Positions 1 through 9,922 of a stretch of DNA of 35,805 nucleotides are shown piece after piece; position 1 is the first letter of the stretch, and each line of letters starts with the position of its first letter. Below the pieces are notes generated by a model, which saw only the letters and a list, made by a program, of their open reading frames with translations, did no database searches and was not told the origin of the DNA. The DNA is from an uncultured Alphaproteobacteria bacterium (lineage in GTDB: Bacteria > Pseudomonadota > Alphaproteobacteria > HIMB59 > GCA-002718135), in assembly GCA_902589095.1 (NCBI GenBank), contig CACIRR010000008.1, positions 1 to 35,805 on the forward strand. Reading direction: 5' to 3'. The position numbers and the translations under genes were made by a program.

Positions 1-1
1 T

Positions 2-175
2 TTTTTATCATTTAATGAGTCTTCTAGTTTTGATATTTATGAAAATGAAAAAGATTTTGTGAATCTTGTACTATTTAAAAACACTGGAATATCTATTCCT
101 AAAAATACTTTAATAAACTCGAAATTCAATAAAAATGTATTGTTGATTGAAATCCAGTATAAAGACAAAGAGTAA
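2..175 (+). CDS. 3' end of an unidentified gene (partial)
   Basis: One frame is open from the left window edge to a TAA stop, giving the last 57 residues of a protein whose start lies outside. The readable part ends in ...NVLLIEIQYKDKE. I do not recognise a family: the tail is mixed hydrophobic and charged, with no clear motif. It lies 37 nt upstream of the DUF1178 gene on the same strand, so the two could be co-transcribed. At this AT content a 57-codon open frame could also arise by chance. Confidence 0.4.
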   Translation, partial: FLSFNESSSFDIYENEKDFVNLVLFKNTGISIPKNTLINSKFNKNVLLIEIQYKDKE

Positions 176-212
176 ATATTGAAAAATTAGAAAATGGAAT
201 AATATAAAAGAG

Positions 213-629
213 ATGATTGTTTTTAATTTGATTTGTTCTAAATGTGAGTATGAATTTGAAGGTTGGTTTGATAACAGCTCAGCTTTTGAAAGTCAGAAAA
301 ACAGGAAACTCATAAATTGCCCTAATTGTGAAAGTAGTAAAATTAAAAAAACACTTGTTGCTCCAAACGTTGGAAAAAAAAGTAATTCGAAAAAAACAAC
401 AAATAAAAAAACTATAGCCAGCAATATTAATAAAATAAAAAAAATAGTTGAAGAAAATTTTGATTATGTTGGTGATCAATTTACTGAAGAAGCAAAAAAA
501 ATCAAGTATGGTGAAAAAGAGGATAGACCTATATATGGTGAGGCCACAATCGAACAAACTAAAGAGCTAATTGATGAAGATATTAGTATTACACCACTTC
601 CATTTCATTCAAGTAAAAAAAATAATTAA
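213..629 (+). CDS. DUF1178 family protein with zinc-ribbon-like N-terminus
   Basis: The 138-residue protein begins MIVFNLICSKCEYEFEGWF and carries two CxxC pairs (C9/C12 and C37/C40), a likely zinc ribbon. This is the signature of the small DUF1178 family common in alphaproteobacteria; its function is not established. The middle is Lys/Asn-rich and low in complexity. The C-terminal part (DRPIYGEATIEQTKELIDEDI) is the second conserved block of the family. Position beside ubiG matches what I recall of alphaproteobacterial gene order. Its TAA stop shares TTAA with the stop of convergent ubiG. Confidence 0.85.
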   Translation: MIVFNLICSKCEYEFEGWFDNSSAFESQKNRKLINCPNCESSKIKKTLVAPNVGKKSNSKKTTNKKTIASNINKIKKIVEENFDYVGDQFTEEAKKIKYGEKEDRPIYGEATIEQTKELIDEDISITPLPFHSSKKNN

Positions 630-1327
630 GCTAATTTACAATTACAAAAATAATTTACACTAGTATTTTGAGATAGTTGCCATTTATTTTTAAGAGGCTG
701 ATATTCTAAGCCTTTAAAATTTATATTTTTAAAATTATTCTTTATTAAAATATATTCTAGTTCTTCTGGTTTAATGAACTTATGATATGTGTGCGTATTA
801 CTTGGAATCCATTTGAGATAATTTTCAGCTAAATCAATAGTAAGAAATTTGGAAAGAAGATTTCTATTAATAGTGGACATGATAAGTATTCCTTTTGGAT
901 TGAGATTTAATTTAATTTTTTTTACAAAAGATTTCCAATTTGATAAATGCTCTAAAACCTCAAAAATTACTATCACATCAAACTTAGAATTTATTTTTTC
1001 ATTCTCAAAATTTAGTTTTTTATAATTTATTTTAAGATTATTTTTATCTGCATGAATTTTGGCGGCATTAATGTTATCTTTTACAAAATCTATTCCTGTT
1101 ACATTAGCTCCTAATTTATACAAACCCTCAGATACTAAACCTCCTCCACATCCTAAATCTAGAATTGAGATTTTATTCAGTGTCTTTTTATTAATTACAT
1201 CTTGAACATATTTAATTCTAATGGGTTGTATTTCATGTAAAATTTTAAATTTGCCATTTTTTAACCACCACTCACTAGCTAAGTCTGAAAAATGATCAAA
1301 TTCGCTTTTTTTTAATTTAAAATTCAT
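626..1327 (-). CDS. ubiG: Ubiquinone biosynthesis O-methyltransferase UbiG
   Basis: UbiG is a class I SAM-dependent methyltransferase that carries out both O-methylations of ubiquinone biosynthesis. The 233-residue length fits the family (about 240). SAM-binding motif I is ILDLGCGGGLVSE. The acidic strand-2 end is VTGIDFVKDN, and FDVIVIFEVLEHL and ILIMSTINRN follow. The N-terminal FDHFSDLASEWW block is typical of UbiG and separates it from generic methyltransferases. It is transcribed divergently from lysC across 64 nt. Its 3' end overlaps DUF1178 by 4 nt. Confidence 0.93.
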   Translation of the reverse strand: MNFKLKKSEFDHFSDLASEWWLKNGKFKILHEIQPIRIKYVQDVINKKTLNKISILDLGCGGGLVSEGLYKLGANVTGIDFVKDNINAAKIHADKNNLKINYKKLNFENEKINSKFDVIVIFEVLEHLSNWKSFVKKIKLNLNPKGILIMSTINRNLLSKFLTIDLAENYLKWIPSNTHTYHKFIKPEELEYILIKNNFKNINFKGLEYQPLKNKWQLSQNTSVNYFCNCKLA

Positions 1328-1391
1328 CTTAAATCTTGTTTTTTATACTAATAATAATAATACCCAAGTAGATTTAATAATTAAAATATCA

Positions 1392-2597
1392 ATGAATATA
1401 GTTGTAATGAAATTTGGTGGTACTTCAGTTGCTGGAACTGAAAAAATTAATAATATTGCTAAAATAGTTAAATCTGAATTTAAAAATAATAGATTAATTG
1501 TTGTTTTATCAGCGATGGCAGGTGAAACAAATAAGTTACAAAGTTACCTGGATGAATTTAAAGCGCAAAATTCAATTGAGAGTGATTTAGTTTTAACATC
1601 TGGAGAGCAGGTAACAATTGGATTATTATCCGCTGCTTTGAATAATATCGGAGTTAGGTCTTTACCATTGCTTGGTTGGCAAGTTCCAATATTGACTGAT
1701 GAGAATTATGAGAAAGCTAAAATCCTCCAGATAGATAAAAAAAGAATAAAAGAATATTTTGCAGACTATGATGTTATTGTTCTTGCAGGATTTCAAGGTG
1801 TTAATTTAAGTGGAAGAATTACTTCCCTTGGTAGGGGAGGGTCCGACACTACAGCTGTTGCAATTGCATCAGCTATAGATGCTGAGCGATGCGATATTTA
1901 TACAGATGTGGATGGAGTATTTACGACAGATCCCAACATTGAACCAAATGCAAAAAAAATACCTAAATTATCATATGAGGAAATGCTTGAAATGGCATCT
2001 ACAGGAGCAAAGGTTTTGCATACAAGATCTGTAGAACTTGCCATGAAAAATAATTTGACTTTACAGGTCTTATCTTCTCTAACAAAAAAAAATGGAACCT
2101 TTATAATTGATGAAAAAGAATTGATAGAAAAAGAAATTGTTAGTGGTGTAAGCTATAGCAGAAATGAAGCAAAAGTAACTATATCTGGCATCCCAGATAA
2201 GCCTGGCATTTCTGCAAAAATATTTGGATTAATGACAGAGAACAATATTAATGTTGATATGATAGTTCAAAATATTTCTCAAGATGGTGTTTCTGCAAAT
2301 ATTACATTTACTATTAATCAAAAAGATCATGATTTAACTAAATCAGTAATAGAAAAAAGCAAAAGTACTCTAAATTACAAATCGTTACTTTTAGATAAAA
2401 AAGTGGCAAAAGTTTCGGTTATTGGAATGGGGATGATGTCTCAAGCTGGTGTAGCAGAAAAAATGTTTAAAACACTTGCTAAAAATGTGATTAATATTCT
2501 TGCCATTTCAACTTCAGAAATTAAAATTAGTGTGTTAATTGATGAAAAACACACAAATATTGCTGTAAAATCTCTTCATGAAGTTTATAACTTATAA
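1392..2597 (+). CDS. lysC: Aspartate kinase
   Basis: Aspartokinase phosphorylates L-aspartate, the first step towards lysine, threonine, methionine and diaminopimelate. The 401-residue protein opens with the kinase motif VMKFGGTSVAG. It continues with SLGRGGSDTTAVAIA and the TDVDGVFTTDP segment of the amino-acid kinase fold. Two ACT domains follow from about residue 265 (VTISGIPDKPGISAKIFG) and 340 (AKVSVIGMGMMSQAGVAEKMF). These are the usual sites of feedback inhibition by lysine and/or threonine. No clear Shine-Dalgarno precedes the ATG. It is the first gene of a plus-strand run and divergent from ubiG. Confidence 0.95.
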   Translation: MNIVVMKFGGTSVAGTEKINNIAKIVKSEFKNNRLIVVLSAMAGETNKLQSYLDEFKAQNSIESDLVLTSGEQVTIGLLSAALNNIGVRSLPLLGWQVPILTDENYEKAKILQIDKKRIKEYFADYDVIVLAGFQGVNLSGRITSLGRGGSDTTAVAIASAIDAERCDIYTDVDGVFTTDPNIEPNAKKIPKLSYEEMLEMASTGAKVLHTRSVELAMKNNLTLQVLSSLTKKNGTFIIDEKELIEKEIVSGVSYSRNEAKVTISGIPDKPGISAKIFGLMTENNINVDMIVQNISQDGVSANITFTINQKDHDLTKSVIEKSKSTLNYKSLLLDKKVAKVSVIGMGMMSQAGVAEKMFKTLAKNVINILAISTSEIKISVLIDEKHTNIAVKSLHEVYNL

Positions 2598-2609
2598 AAA
2601 AATATTTCT

Positions 2610-3419
2610 ATGGACTCAATAGGTCAAAAATTAAAAAAAACACGTAGATTAAAAAACTTAAAAATATCGGATGTTTCTAAAGAACTAAGAATTTCTAGGG
2701 AAATTCTAAAAAATTTTGAAACAGACAATATACAAGATGATGTAAATATAGTTTTTTTAATTGGTCATTTAAGATCATATTGTGGTTTTCTTGGCTTAGA
2801 TCAAACAGAAATACTAAGACAATTTAAGGATAGTCAAATTAGAACTGACAAATTGGACCTTGAAATTAAAAGACCAGTAGATGATAAAAATTTTTTATTT
2901 TCAAATAAGTTGATTTCATTTGCTTTAATAATAACAATTTTCTCTTCATTTTATTTCTTATTTATAGAAGTTGATAAAACTAAAAGAGAATATGCTTTAA
3001 TTCCAGACTTGCCTGAAAATTATATTGCTACAATCGAAAAAGCAAATATGATTTCGTCGAGCAAAATCAAAATAAATGAAAAAAATGAAAATGATAATCT
3101 TGCTAAACTGGATACAACACCAAACTCATCTAGTGCAATAGCTTCGTTATCAAAAAATGAAGAAAATAAATCTATCATTACACTTAAATTTTTGAATGAT
3201 ACTTGGGTACAATTAAGAGATGTAAATGATGAAATTATTTTAAGTCAGCTTATGAATAAAAATGATGAGTATTCATATGATGTTGATTTAAATTATTCTA
3301 TTACTTCAGGTAATGCAGGACACATTATGGTTTTAATTGATCAGACAGTTAGAGGAAAAATTGGAAAAAAGGGTGAAGTAGTTGACTCTTTGGTTTTGAA
3401 TAAAGAATTCATTAATTAG
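2610..3419 (+). CDS. rodZ: RodZ-like cytoskeletal/HTH membrane protein
   Basis: This 269-residue protein has the three-part layout of RodZ, which links MreB filaments to the membrane and supports rod shape. The N-terminal HTH (about residues 4-70) starts [20 protein letters not shown]. One membrane segment lies at about 98-118 ([20 protein letters not shown]). After a Ser/Asn/Glu-rich linker comes a C-terminal beta domain (about 187-265, [15 protein letters not shown]) of the DUF4115 type. The gene sits 12 nt behind lysC and 4 nt before ispG. The fold assignment is good; the morphogenetic role is inferred from the family. Confidence 0.8.
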   Translation: MDSIGQKLKKTRRLKNLKISDVSKELRISREILKNFETDNIQDDVNIVFLIGHLRSYCGFLGLDQTEILRQFKDSQIRTDKLDLEIKRPVDDKNFLFSNKLISFALIITIFSSFYFLFIEVDKTKREYALIPDLPENYIATIEKANMISSSKIKINEKNENDNLAKLDTTPNSSSAIASLSKNEENKSIITLKFLNDTWVQLRDVNDEIILSQLMNKNDEYSYDVDLNYSITSGNAGHIMVLIDQTVRGKIGKKGEVVDSLVLNKEFIN

Positions 3420-3423
3420 CCTT

Positions 3424-4515
3424 ATGCTAAGGTCATACCAAAAAATCCAGAGAAGAAAAACGCGTGTAGTAAATGTTGGTGATGTATTAATTGGAGGTGA
3501 TAACCCAATATCAGTTCAAACCATGACTAATACATTAACTATTGATACTAAATCTACTATTAAACAAATTGAAAAAGTTGTTAAAGCTGGTGCAGACTTG
3601 GTTCGTGTATCAATACCAGATAAGGAATCTTCACAAAGCTTAAAACAAATTGTTAGAGAGAGTAAAATTCCAATTATTGCTGACATTCATTTTCATTATA
3701 AAAGGGCTATAGAGGCAGCTAAAAATGGAGCTAGTTGTCTTAGAATTAATCCTGGTAATATAGGTTCTGAAGAAAAAGTGAAAGAAGTTATTCAAGCAGC
3801 TAAAGATAACAATTGTTCAATCAGAATAGGTGTCAATGGTGGGAGTCTCGAAAAAAGAATTTTAGAAAAATATTCTGAACCAAATCCAGAAGCACTTATT
3901 GAAAGTGCTCAAAATAATATGAAAATATTAGAAGATAATGATTTCTTTAACTTTAAAATTAGTGTTAAATCTTCTGATATCTTCATGGCAATTAGGGCAT
4001 ATGAAGGACTTTCAGAAATTTGTGATTATCCTCTTCATCTTGGAATTACGGAAGCAGGTGGTAAAAGAACAGGTTCTATAAAATCCTCAATTGGTATGGG
4101 TAATCTTTTATTAAGTGGAATTGGTGACACAATAAGGGTCTCTCTCTCTGACGCGCCTGAAGAAGAAGTAAAAGTTGGTTTTGAAATATTAAAGAGTTTA
4201 GGAATTAGAAACAGAGGTGTGAAAATAATTTCTTGCCCTTCGTGCGCAAGACAACAATTTCAAGTTATTGAATTAGTAAAAAAATTAGAAAAATCTCTTG
4301 AGGATATAGTAAAGCCAATCACTGTTTCGATTATAGGGTGTGTTGTGAATGGTCCTGGTGAAGCAAATATGACAAATATTGGAATCACTGGTGGTGGCAA
4401 CAACACTCATATGATTTATGTCGATGGAAAAAAAGATCATATTATCAAAGACAGAGATTTAGCTCCTTATCTGGAAGATATAATTAGAAAAAAAGCTGAA
4501 AAAAGTAGTATATAG
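3424..4515 (+). CDS. ispG: 4-hydroxy-3-methylbut-2-en-1-yl diphosphate synthase IspG (GcpE)
   Basis: IspG is the [4Fe-4S] enzyme that converts MEcPP to HMBPP in the MEP isoprenoid pathway. The 363-residue protein matches the E. coli-type enzyme. Cluster ligands are visible as C271 and C274 ([11 protein letters not shown]) and C306 ([11 protein letters not shown]), with E313 as the conserved glutamate. The N-terminal barrel shows [13 protein letters not shown] and [12 protein letters not shown]. It is tightly packed between the RodZ-like gene and hisS (6-nt gap). Together with ispA in this window it indicates the MEP route for isoprenoids. Confidence 0.96.
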   Translation: MLRSYQKIQRRKTRVVNVGDVLIGGDNPISVQTMTNTLTIDTKSTIKQIEKVVKAGADLVRVSIPDKESSQSLKQIVRESKIPIIADIHFHYKRAIEAAKNGASCLRINPGNIGSEEKVKEVIQAAKDNNCSIRIGVNGGSLEKRILEKYSEPNPEALIESAQNNMKILEDNDFFNFKISVKSSDIFMAIRAYEGLSEICDYPLHLGITEAGGKRTGSIKSSIGMGNLLLSGIGDTIRVSLSDAPEEEVKVGFEILKSLGIRNRGVKIISCPSCARQQFQVIELVKKLEKSLEDIVKPITVSIIGCVVNGPGEANMTNIGITGGGNNTHMIYVDGKKDHIIKDRDLAPYLEDIIRKKAEKSSI

Positions 4516-4521
4516 CAAAGT

Positions 4522-5754
4522 ATGAAAATTAAACCTGTTAGAGGAACACACGATCTGTTTGGCAAAGAAGTAAGAAAGTTTAATTTCATTGTTACTGAGG
4601 TTAAAGAAATTGCTAGAAAATTTGGGTTTGATGAAATGATAACTCCTATTTTTGAAAATTCAGAACTATTTAAAAAACCCTTAGGTGAGCAAAGTGATGT
4701 AGTTTTAAAAGAAATGTATACTTTTAAAGACAGGAATGAAGACGAATTAACCTTGAGGCCTGAATACACAACTCCAATGATAAGATCAGCTATTTCCAAT
4801 GGTCTTTTAAATAATTTGCCTTCTAAATTTTTTGGAACAGGACAAATGTTTCGCAGGGAAAGACCTCAAAAAGGAAGATATAGACAATTCAATCAAATTA
4901 ATTTTGAAAATTTTGGAACTGATGATTTTTTTGCAGATATAGAGATGATAAATTTAGCCAATCAACTTCTAAAAAAAATTTTACCTAATAATCAAATTAC
5001 TCTGCATATAAATACCTTAGGAAGTAGAGAAAATTTGCAAAATTATAAAAAAGTTCTCTCAAAATACTTTAAAGATCATCAAAATTCGCTGTCAATAGAA
5101 AGTAAAAGCAAAATTGAAACAAATCCTTTGAGAATATTAGACTCAAAAAATATTCAGGATAAAGAAACAGTTTTGCAATCTCCGAAACTTATTGAGTTTT
5201 TATCACAATCAGATCTTAAATCATATGAAGAGATCAAAGATTGCTTGAAGGACCTAAACATATCAATTTCTGAAGATTTAAATCTTGTTCGAGGATTAGA
5301 TTATTATTGTCATACAGTTTTTGAGTTTAAAACTGATGCAATTGGTAGTCAGGATACGCTTATCGGTGGTGGAAGATATAATGGTCTAATAAAAACTCTT
5401 GGTGGTAAAGATATTCCCGGTATAGGCTGGGCTGGGGGCATTGAGAGGATAATGCTATTACTGAATGATGTTAATGTTATTACAGAAGATATTCATTTGT
5501 GTATCAAAGACCCCAGTTTAAAAAAACATGCATTAAAAATATATGACTATTTAACAAAGAATAATTTTTCAGTTTATTGGAACTATAAATATAATCTTAA
5601 AAAATCTTTATCTCTAGCAAGTGAAAAAAAAGTAAAATATGTCATAATAGTTGGAGAAGAAGAGAAAAAACATAACAATTACATTCTCAAAAATTTATCT
5701 AATGGTGAGCAAAAAGCTCTTAACTTAAACGATGTATTAAATCACATTAAATGA
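4522..5754 (+). CDS. hisS: Histidyl-tRNA synthetase
   Basis: Class II aminoacyl-tRNA synthetase charging tRNA-His. The 410-residue length is normal. Class II motifs are evident: [13 protein letters not shown], motif 2 [16 protein letters not shown], the histidine-specific [15 protein letters not shown] and GGGRYNGL, and motif 3 [15 protein letters not shown]. The C-terminal anticodon-binding domain begins near residue 325. Motif 2 is of the ordinary bacterial type. Its stop overlaps the prfA start (ATGA), implying translational coupling. Confidence 0.96.
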   Translation: MKIKPVRGTHDLFGKEVRKFNFIVTEVKEIARKFGFDEMITPIFENSELFKKPLGEQSDVVLKEMYTFKDRNEDELTLRPEYTTPMIRSAISNGLLNNLPSKFFGTGQMFRRERPQKGRYRQFNQINFENFGTDDFFADIEMINLANQLLKKILPNNQITLHINTLGSRENLQNYKKVLSKYFKDHQNSLSIESKSKIETNPLRILDSKNIQDKETVLQSPKLIEFLSQSDLKSYEEIKDCLKDLNISISEDLNLVRGLDYYCHTVFEFKTDAIGSQDTLIGGGRYNGLIKTLGGKDIPGIGWAGGIERIMLLLNDVNVITEDIHLCIKDPSLKKHALKIYDYLTKNNFSVYWNYKYNLKKSLSLASEKKVKYVIIVGEEEKKHNNYILKNLSNGEQKALNLNDVLNHIK

Positions 5755-6827
5755 TTAATTTTGAAAAGCAGTTTGATAATATAGAGTCAAAATTTAAAGA
5801 AATTGAAAATAATTTAAATAGCCAATCTAATTTAGACACTGATAAGTTAATAAGATTAAATAGAGAATATGCTGAGCTTACTCCTATTGTTGAAACAATA
5901 AAAAAATATAAAAATGATAAAAAAGAGATAGGTGAGTTATTAAAACTAATTGAAGACAATGATCCTTCTATTAAAGATATGGCCGAAACCGAATTAAAAG
6001 AAAAAAAGAAATCTATAGAAGTTTTGGAGCAAGATTTGATGAGGCTTTTAATTCCAAAAGATGAAAATGACAAAAAAAACTCTATTTTGGAAATAAGGGC
6101 AGGAACAGGAGGTGATGAGGCTTCTCTATTCGCATCTGATTTATTTTCAATGTATCAAAGATTTTCAGATTTAAACAATTGGAATTTTGAAATTTTATCA
6201 ATTTCTGAGACTGGTTTAAAAGGAATAAAAGAAGTTATTTGTAATATTTCGGGGTACAATGTATTTTCAAAATTGAAGTTTGAGTCAGGTGTACATCGAG
6301 TTCAAAGAGTTCCAGCAACAGAAAGCAGTGGTCGCGTTCATACTTCAGCCGCAACTGTTGCTGTTTTGCCTGAAGCTGAAGAAGTAGATATTAATATTGA
6401 AGAAAAAGATTTAAGAATAGATGTGTTCAGATCTAGTGGGCCCGGGGGTCAGTCTGTCAATACCACAGACAGTGCTGTGAGAATTACTCATATTCCATCA
6501 GGCATAGTTGTTTCTCAGCAGGATGAAAAATCACAACATAAAAATAAAGCCAAAGCACTTAAAATTTTAAGATCAAGAATACTAGATAATGAAATTCAAG
6601 AAAAAAATAAACAGAGGTCTCAAGATAGAAAAAATCAAGTTGGAACTGGAGATCGTTCAGAAAGAATAAGGACTTATAATTTTCCCCAAGGTAGAGTATC
6701 TGATCACAGAATTAACTTAACTCTATATAATCTAACAGAAATACTAGAAGGTAATTTAAATGAATTAATAAATCCGTTAATAGCTAATGAAGAAACTAAC
6801 AAATTAGCTGATCTTGGAAATGAGTGA
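5751..6827 (+). CDS. prfA: Peptide chain release factor 1
   Basis: RF1 terminates translation at UAA and UAG. The 358-residue protein has the codon-recognition PxT-type tripeptide PAT at about 188-190 ([18 protein letters not shown]), which marks RF1 rather than RF2. The peptidyl-hydrolysis loop GGQ is at about 232-234 ([18 protein letters not shown]). The N-terminal coiled-coil domain is present. It overlaps hisS by 4 nt and the next gene prmC by 8 nt; prmC methylates this GGQ glutamine, so the coupling is functionally sensible. Confidence 0.97.
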   Translation: MINFEKQFDNIESKFKEIENNLNSQSNLDTDKLIRLNREYAELTPIVETIKKYKNDKKEIGELLKLIEDNDPSIKDMAETELKEKKKSIEVLEQDLMRLLIPKDENDKKNSILEIRAGTGGDEASLFASDLFSMYQRFSDLNNWNFEILSISETGLKGIKEVICNISGYNVFSKLKFESGVHRVQRVPATESSGRVHTSAATVAVLPEAEEVDINIEEKDLRIDVFRSSGPGGQSVNTTDSAVRITHIPSGIVVSQQDEKSQHKNKAKALKILRSRILDNEIQEKNKQRSQDRKNQVGTGDRSERIRTYNFPQGRVSDHRINLTLYNLTEILEGNLNELINPLIANEETNKLADLGNE

Positions 6828-7650
6828 TTTTATTTCTGTAAATTTAAAAAAATTAAAAGATAATAAAATTTCAAACCCAGAAATTGATTTAAGAATATTA
6901 CTGAATTATTCAAGATGTTGTGAGAATGAGATTATCCTCAGTAACTTTAAAACAGAACAAATAGATATTAAAAAATTTAATTTATTATTAAATAGAAGAA
7001 TTTTGAAAGAACCTATATCAAAAATTATAAATAGGAAAAGTTTTTGGAAGGATGATTTTTATGTAAACAAATATGTTTTAGATCCTCGACCAGAAACAGA
7101 AGGTATAATTGAGGAGTCTATAAAAATATTTAAAGATAGTAAAGCTCATTTTAAAATTTTAGATATTGGCACTGGATCAGGAGCAATAGCTATATCTTTA
7201 GCAAGAGAGTTTGAAAATGCCGAAATTGTTGCAATAGATATATCTGAAGATGCTATAAAAGTTGCAAATAATAATATAAAAACCAAAAAATTAGATAAAA
7301 GAATTAACTTAAAAAAAACTTCGTTTGAAAATATTGAAGATAATTTTGACTTGATAGTCTCTAATCCTCCTTATTTAACACTAAATGAAATAAATAATAT
7401 CTCTGATGAAATTAGAAATTTTGAACCTTTAATCGCGTTATTTGGTGGAGAAAATGGTTTAGATTTTTACCAAGAATTTTCTAAACAAATATATAATAAA
7501 CTGAAGAAAGGTGGCTATTTAATATTAGAAATTGGAGCGACTCAGTTTAGCGATTGTAGGGAAATTTTTAGGGATTCTGGATTAAATTTCTTAAAAAAAG
7601 AGCAAGATTTGCAAAAAAAAGATAGAATTATGATCTTTTCAAAGTTATAG
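6820..7650 (+). CDS. prmC: Release factor glutamine methyltransferase PrmC (HemK)
   Basis: PrmC N5-methylates the glutamine of the GGQ motif in release factors. The SAM motif is [16 protein letters not shown] and the catalytic NPPY motif is in [11 protein letters not shown]; the [10 protein letters not shown] block is also typical. The ORF track starts at a TTG (6814). An in-frame ATG six bases later (6820) is the more likely start, giving 276 residues, though no convincing ribosome binding site separates the two. It overlaps prfA, the gene of its substrate, and ends in TAG. Confidence 0.94.
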   Translation: MSDFISVNLKKLKDNKISNPEIDLRILLNYSRCCENEIILSNFKTEQIDIKKFNLLLNRRILKEPISKIINRKSFWKDDFYVNKYVLDPRPETEGIIEESIKIFKDSKAHFKILDIGTGSGAIAISLAREFENAEIVAIDISEDAIKVANNNIKTKKLDKRINLKKTSFENIEDNFDLIVSNPPYLTLNEINNISDEIRNFEPLIALFGGENGLDFYQEFSKQIYNKLKKGGYLILEIGATQFSDCREIFRDSGLNFLKKEQDLQKKDRIMIFSKL

Positions 7651-7723
7651 GGTGTATAGAAAAGAAAATAATAATTTAAAAATATTAAATTTAGAATTTT
7701 CACAAAAAAAATAACTACACACT

Positions 7724-8161
7724 ATGTATACCAAGAAAAATGGTCGAATGACCTATAAATCAAATAGAAGACCTAATTTCAAGAGGAATAATAATTATGT
7801 TCCTAAAAACAGAAACAAAGGTAACATCACACAGCAGTATAATAAATATTTAAAACTTGCAAAAGATACCTTTAGTTCAGGTGATAGAATTCAAGCTGAG
7901 TATTATTATCAATTTACTGATCATTATTATCGGTTGATGGTTGAATTAGGAATTAATTTAGAAGATCAAGATGCAACTGATGAAACTAAATCATCTAACA
8001 ATGAAAATTTAACTGTCGATGAAATTAAAGACAATTCTAGTCAAGAAGACTCAAAATTGGTGGATGATAATACTAAAGATGAAGATGTCGATGAATCTAT
8101 CGAGTCAGTTCCATTTATTTCAGAGCCTGTAAAAAAGAAAAGGACAAGAAGTCAAAAATAA
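7724..8161 (+). CDS. DUF4167 domain protein
   Basis: The 145-residue protein has a basic Asn/Arg/Lys-rich N-terminus, then the conserved block YLKLAKDTFSSGDRIQAEYYYQFTDHYYRLM (about 43-73). This is the DUF4167 domain, found mainly in alphaproteobacteria and often located after prmC, as here. The C-terminal half is acidic and low in complexity and ends in a basic KKKRTRSQK tail. The function is not known; the basic and acidic ends suggest RNA or ribosome contact, which is only a guess. It lies 73 nt after prmC, and its stop abuts that of the convergent M23 gene. Confidence 0.85.
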   Translation: MYTKKNGRMTYKSNRRPNFKRNNNYVPKNRNKGNITQQYNKYLKLAKDTFSSGDRIQAEYYYQFTDHYYRLMVELGINLEDQDATDETKSSNNENLTVDEIKDNSSQEDSKLVDDNTKDEDVDESIESVPFISEPVKKKRTRSQK

Positions 8162-9454
8162 CTATTCATATAAGTTATTTAAATGATTAGCTAATATAGT
8201 TTTATATTCTTTTTCAAATCTGTTTAGTTCCTCTCCATTTAAAATTTTACCCGAAGGTAGTTTTAAGGTTAGTGGATTAATTTGCTTATTCTGATAAATT
8301 ATTTCATAGTGAAGATGAGGCCCGGTTGATCTACCAGTGTTTCCCACATATCCAATTACCTCACCTTGATTAACCCTTACACCTTTGCTAATTCCTTTTT
8401 TATAACTATTTAAATGAGCATAAGCTGTTTTATATTCGTTATTGTGACGAATTCTTATGTATTTTCCATATCCTCCATTTCTTCCAACATATTCAATAAT
8501 ACCATTACCTCCCGCATAAATAGGTGTACCAATCGGCGCGGCAAAATCTATTCCTTTATGCATTTTGTTAAAACCTGAGATTGGATGTTTTCTCATCCCA
8601 AAATTAGAGGATATCTTTGCACCATCAAGGGGTGTTTTAAGTATAGATTTTTTTACATTTTTACCTTCTCTATTAAAATAATCTATAAAACCTTCATTTG
8701 TTAAAAATTTAAAATATTCTAAACTATTTTTTCCAATTTCAATTTTAGCATAATCAATATCTCCAACAGAAAAATCTGATGCATTTTCAACATATGTTTT
8801 TTTGTAAGAGATAGAAACAACTGTATCTTTCTTTATATCTCTTTGAAAATCTAAATCAAAACTAAACAGTTGGATTAACTTAACTAATATTTCATTAGGA
8901 ACATTACTTTTGATACCATCTGCATAAAGTGAATTAGTAATAACATATTCTTTTGACTCAATATCAGTTTGAGTCTTTAATTCTTTTTTAGTAACTTCAA
9001 GATTTTTTAAAAGATTAATAATTAGTATAGTTTTAAAATCCAACTCAATAATAATTTTTTTTATTATTTCATTTTCATCACTAAAAAACGAAATTTTTTG
9101 ATTAACTTTTAGACCTGTAAGATCAAATTTATTATTAACTAAATTGATTATTTCAAATTTATTAAATTTAAAAACAAAATTATCTAATATTTCCGAAAAA
9201 GTTTGCCCCTTTTTTACAGTAATTATTTCTTCATTTAGATTTGTAACTGAGTTATCTATTGAGTTTGTACCCATTGATGTTGGGGCTTGGTTTTTTGCTA
9301 CTCTAAAAATTTCCTTTTTTTGAATTTTTTCACTTTTAGGATCAGAAAAAATAATGTTTTTTTTTATATATAAATTCGATATGTTAGTGAAGAAGATATA
9401 AAAGCCAAAAAAAATTAATGTAAACAAGTAGATTGTTTTAAAATTTATTGGCAT
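8162..9454 (-). CDS. M23 family metallo-endopeptidase (murein hydrolase), membrane-anchored
   Basis: The 430-residue protein has an N-terminal membrane segment (about 8-30). A LysM/OapA-like region follows (IITVKKGQTFSEILDNF), then a mixed middle domain and a C-terminal LytM/peptidase M23 domain from about 270. Zinc ligands are intact: H299 and D303 in MHKGIDFAAPIG, H347 in AYAHLNS, and H380/H382 in GPHLHYE. It should therefore be an active peptidoglycan endopeptidase rather than an EnvC/NlpD-type activator with a dead site. It is the last gene of a minus-strand operon, 3 nt behind the flavin reductase-like gene. Confidence 0.9.
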   Translation of the reverse strand: MPINFKTIYLFTLIFFGFYIFFTNISNLYIKKNIIFSDPKSEKIQKKEIFRVAKNQAPTSMGTNSIDNSVTNLNEEIITVKKGQTFSEILDNFVFKFNKFEIINLVNNKFDLTGLKVNQKISFFSDENEIIKKIIIELDFKTILIINLLKNLEVTKKELKTQTDIESKEYVITNSLYADGIKSNVPNEILVKLIQLFSFDLDFQRDIKKDTVVSISYKKTYVENASDFSVGDIDYAKIEIGKNSLEYFKFLTNEGFIDYFNREGKNVKKSILKTPLDGAKISSNFGMRKHPISGFNKMHKGIDFAAPIGTPIYAGGNGIIEYVGRNGGYGKYIRIRHNNEYKTAYAHLNSYKKGISKGVRVNQGEVIGYVGNTGRSTGPHLHYEIIYQNKQINPLTLKLPSGKILNGEELNRFEKEYKTILANHLNNLYE

Positions 9455-9457
9455 TGG

Positions 9458-9922
9458 TTAAAAATATTTAGAGTCAAAATAAATAAGAGGTTTTAGTTTA
9501 TCATTGTTTATAACTTTTAATATTTTACATATAAATATTATATGATCACCTTTTTTTATTTTATCTTGTATTCTGCAATCCAGGTTTGATATGCAATTGT
9601 TTATTATAGGATTCCCATTTTCTAAAAGTTGGTAATCAATATCTTGCCAATCCGGGTTATTTTTTGCAAAGTTATCAGAAATAAATTTTTGTTTTTTACT
9701 CAAAACATTAACTGAAATAAATTTAGTATTTTTAAAAATATTTAGTTTTGAAGACTTTATATCAATGGAAAATAAAACTAAAGGTGGAGAGAGCGATAGT
9801 GATGAAAATGAATTTATTGTTTTTCCATATAAAATAGAGTTTTTGCTCGTTGCAATAACTGTAATACCAGTTGCAAATTTTGATAATGTTTTTTTAAAAT
9901 TTTGAGAATTAATTTTTTTCAT
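9458..9922 (-). CDS. Flavin reductase-like (FMN-binding split barrel) protein
   Basis: The 154-residue protein matches the flavin reductase-like domain that binds FMN or FAD and often supplies reduced flavin to a partner monooxygenase. Visible blocks are FKKTLSKFATGITVIAT near the N-terminus, the INSFSSLSLSPPLVLFSID flavin-binding stretch, and SKLNIFKNTKFISVNVLS. No monooxygenase partner is encoded nearby, so its physiological role is open. It overlaps the upstream GNAT gene by 4 nt (ATGA), so the two are probably co-translated. Confidence 0.82.
   Translation of the reverse strand: MKKINSQNFKKTLSKFATGITVIATSKNSILYGKTINSFSSLSLSPPLVLFSIDIKSSKLNIFKNTKFISVNVLSKKQKFISDNFAKNNPDWQDIDYQLLENGNPIINNCISNLDCRIQDKIKKGDHIIFICKILKVINNDKLKPLIYFDSKYF

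Noticed and set aside
279-557. 92-residue minus-strand ORF rich in Phe/Ile
   Set aside because: Antisense to the DUF1178 gene, whose cysteine pairs and family match are convincing.
7651-7723. GTGTATAG and CTACACAC as a long inverted repeat between prmC and DUF4167
   Set aside because: One mismatch and about 50 nt of loop with no T-tract; not a believable terminator or regulator.
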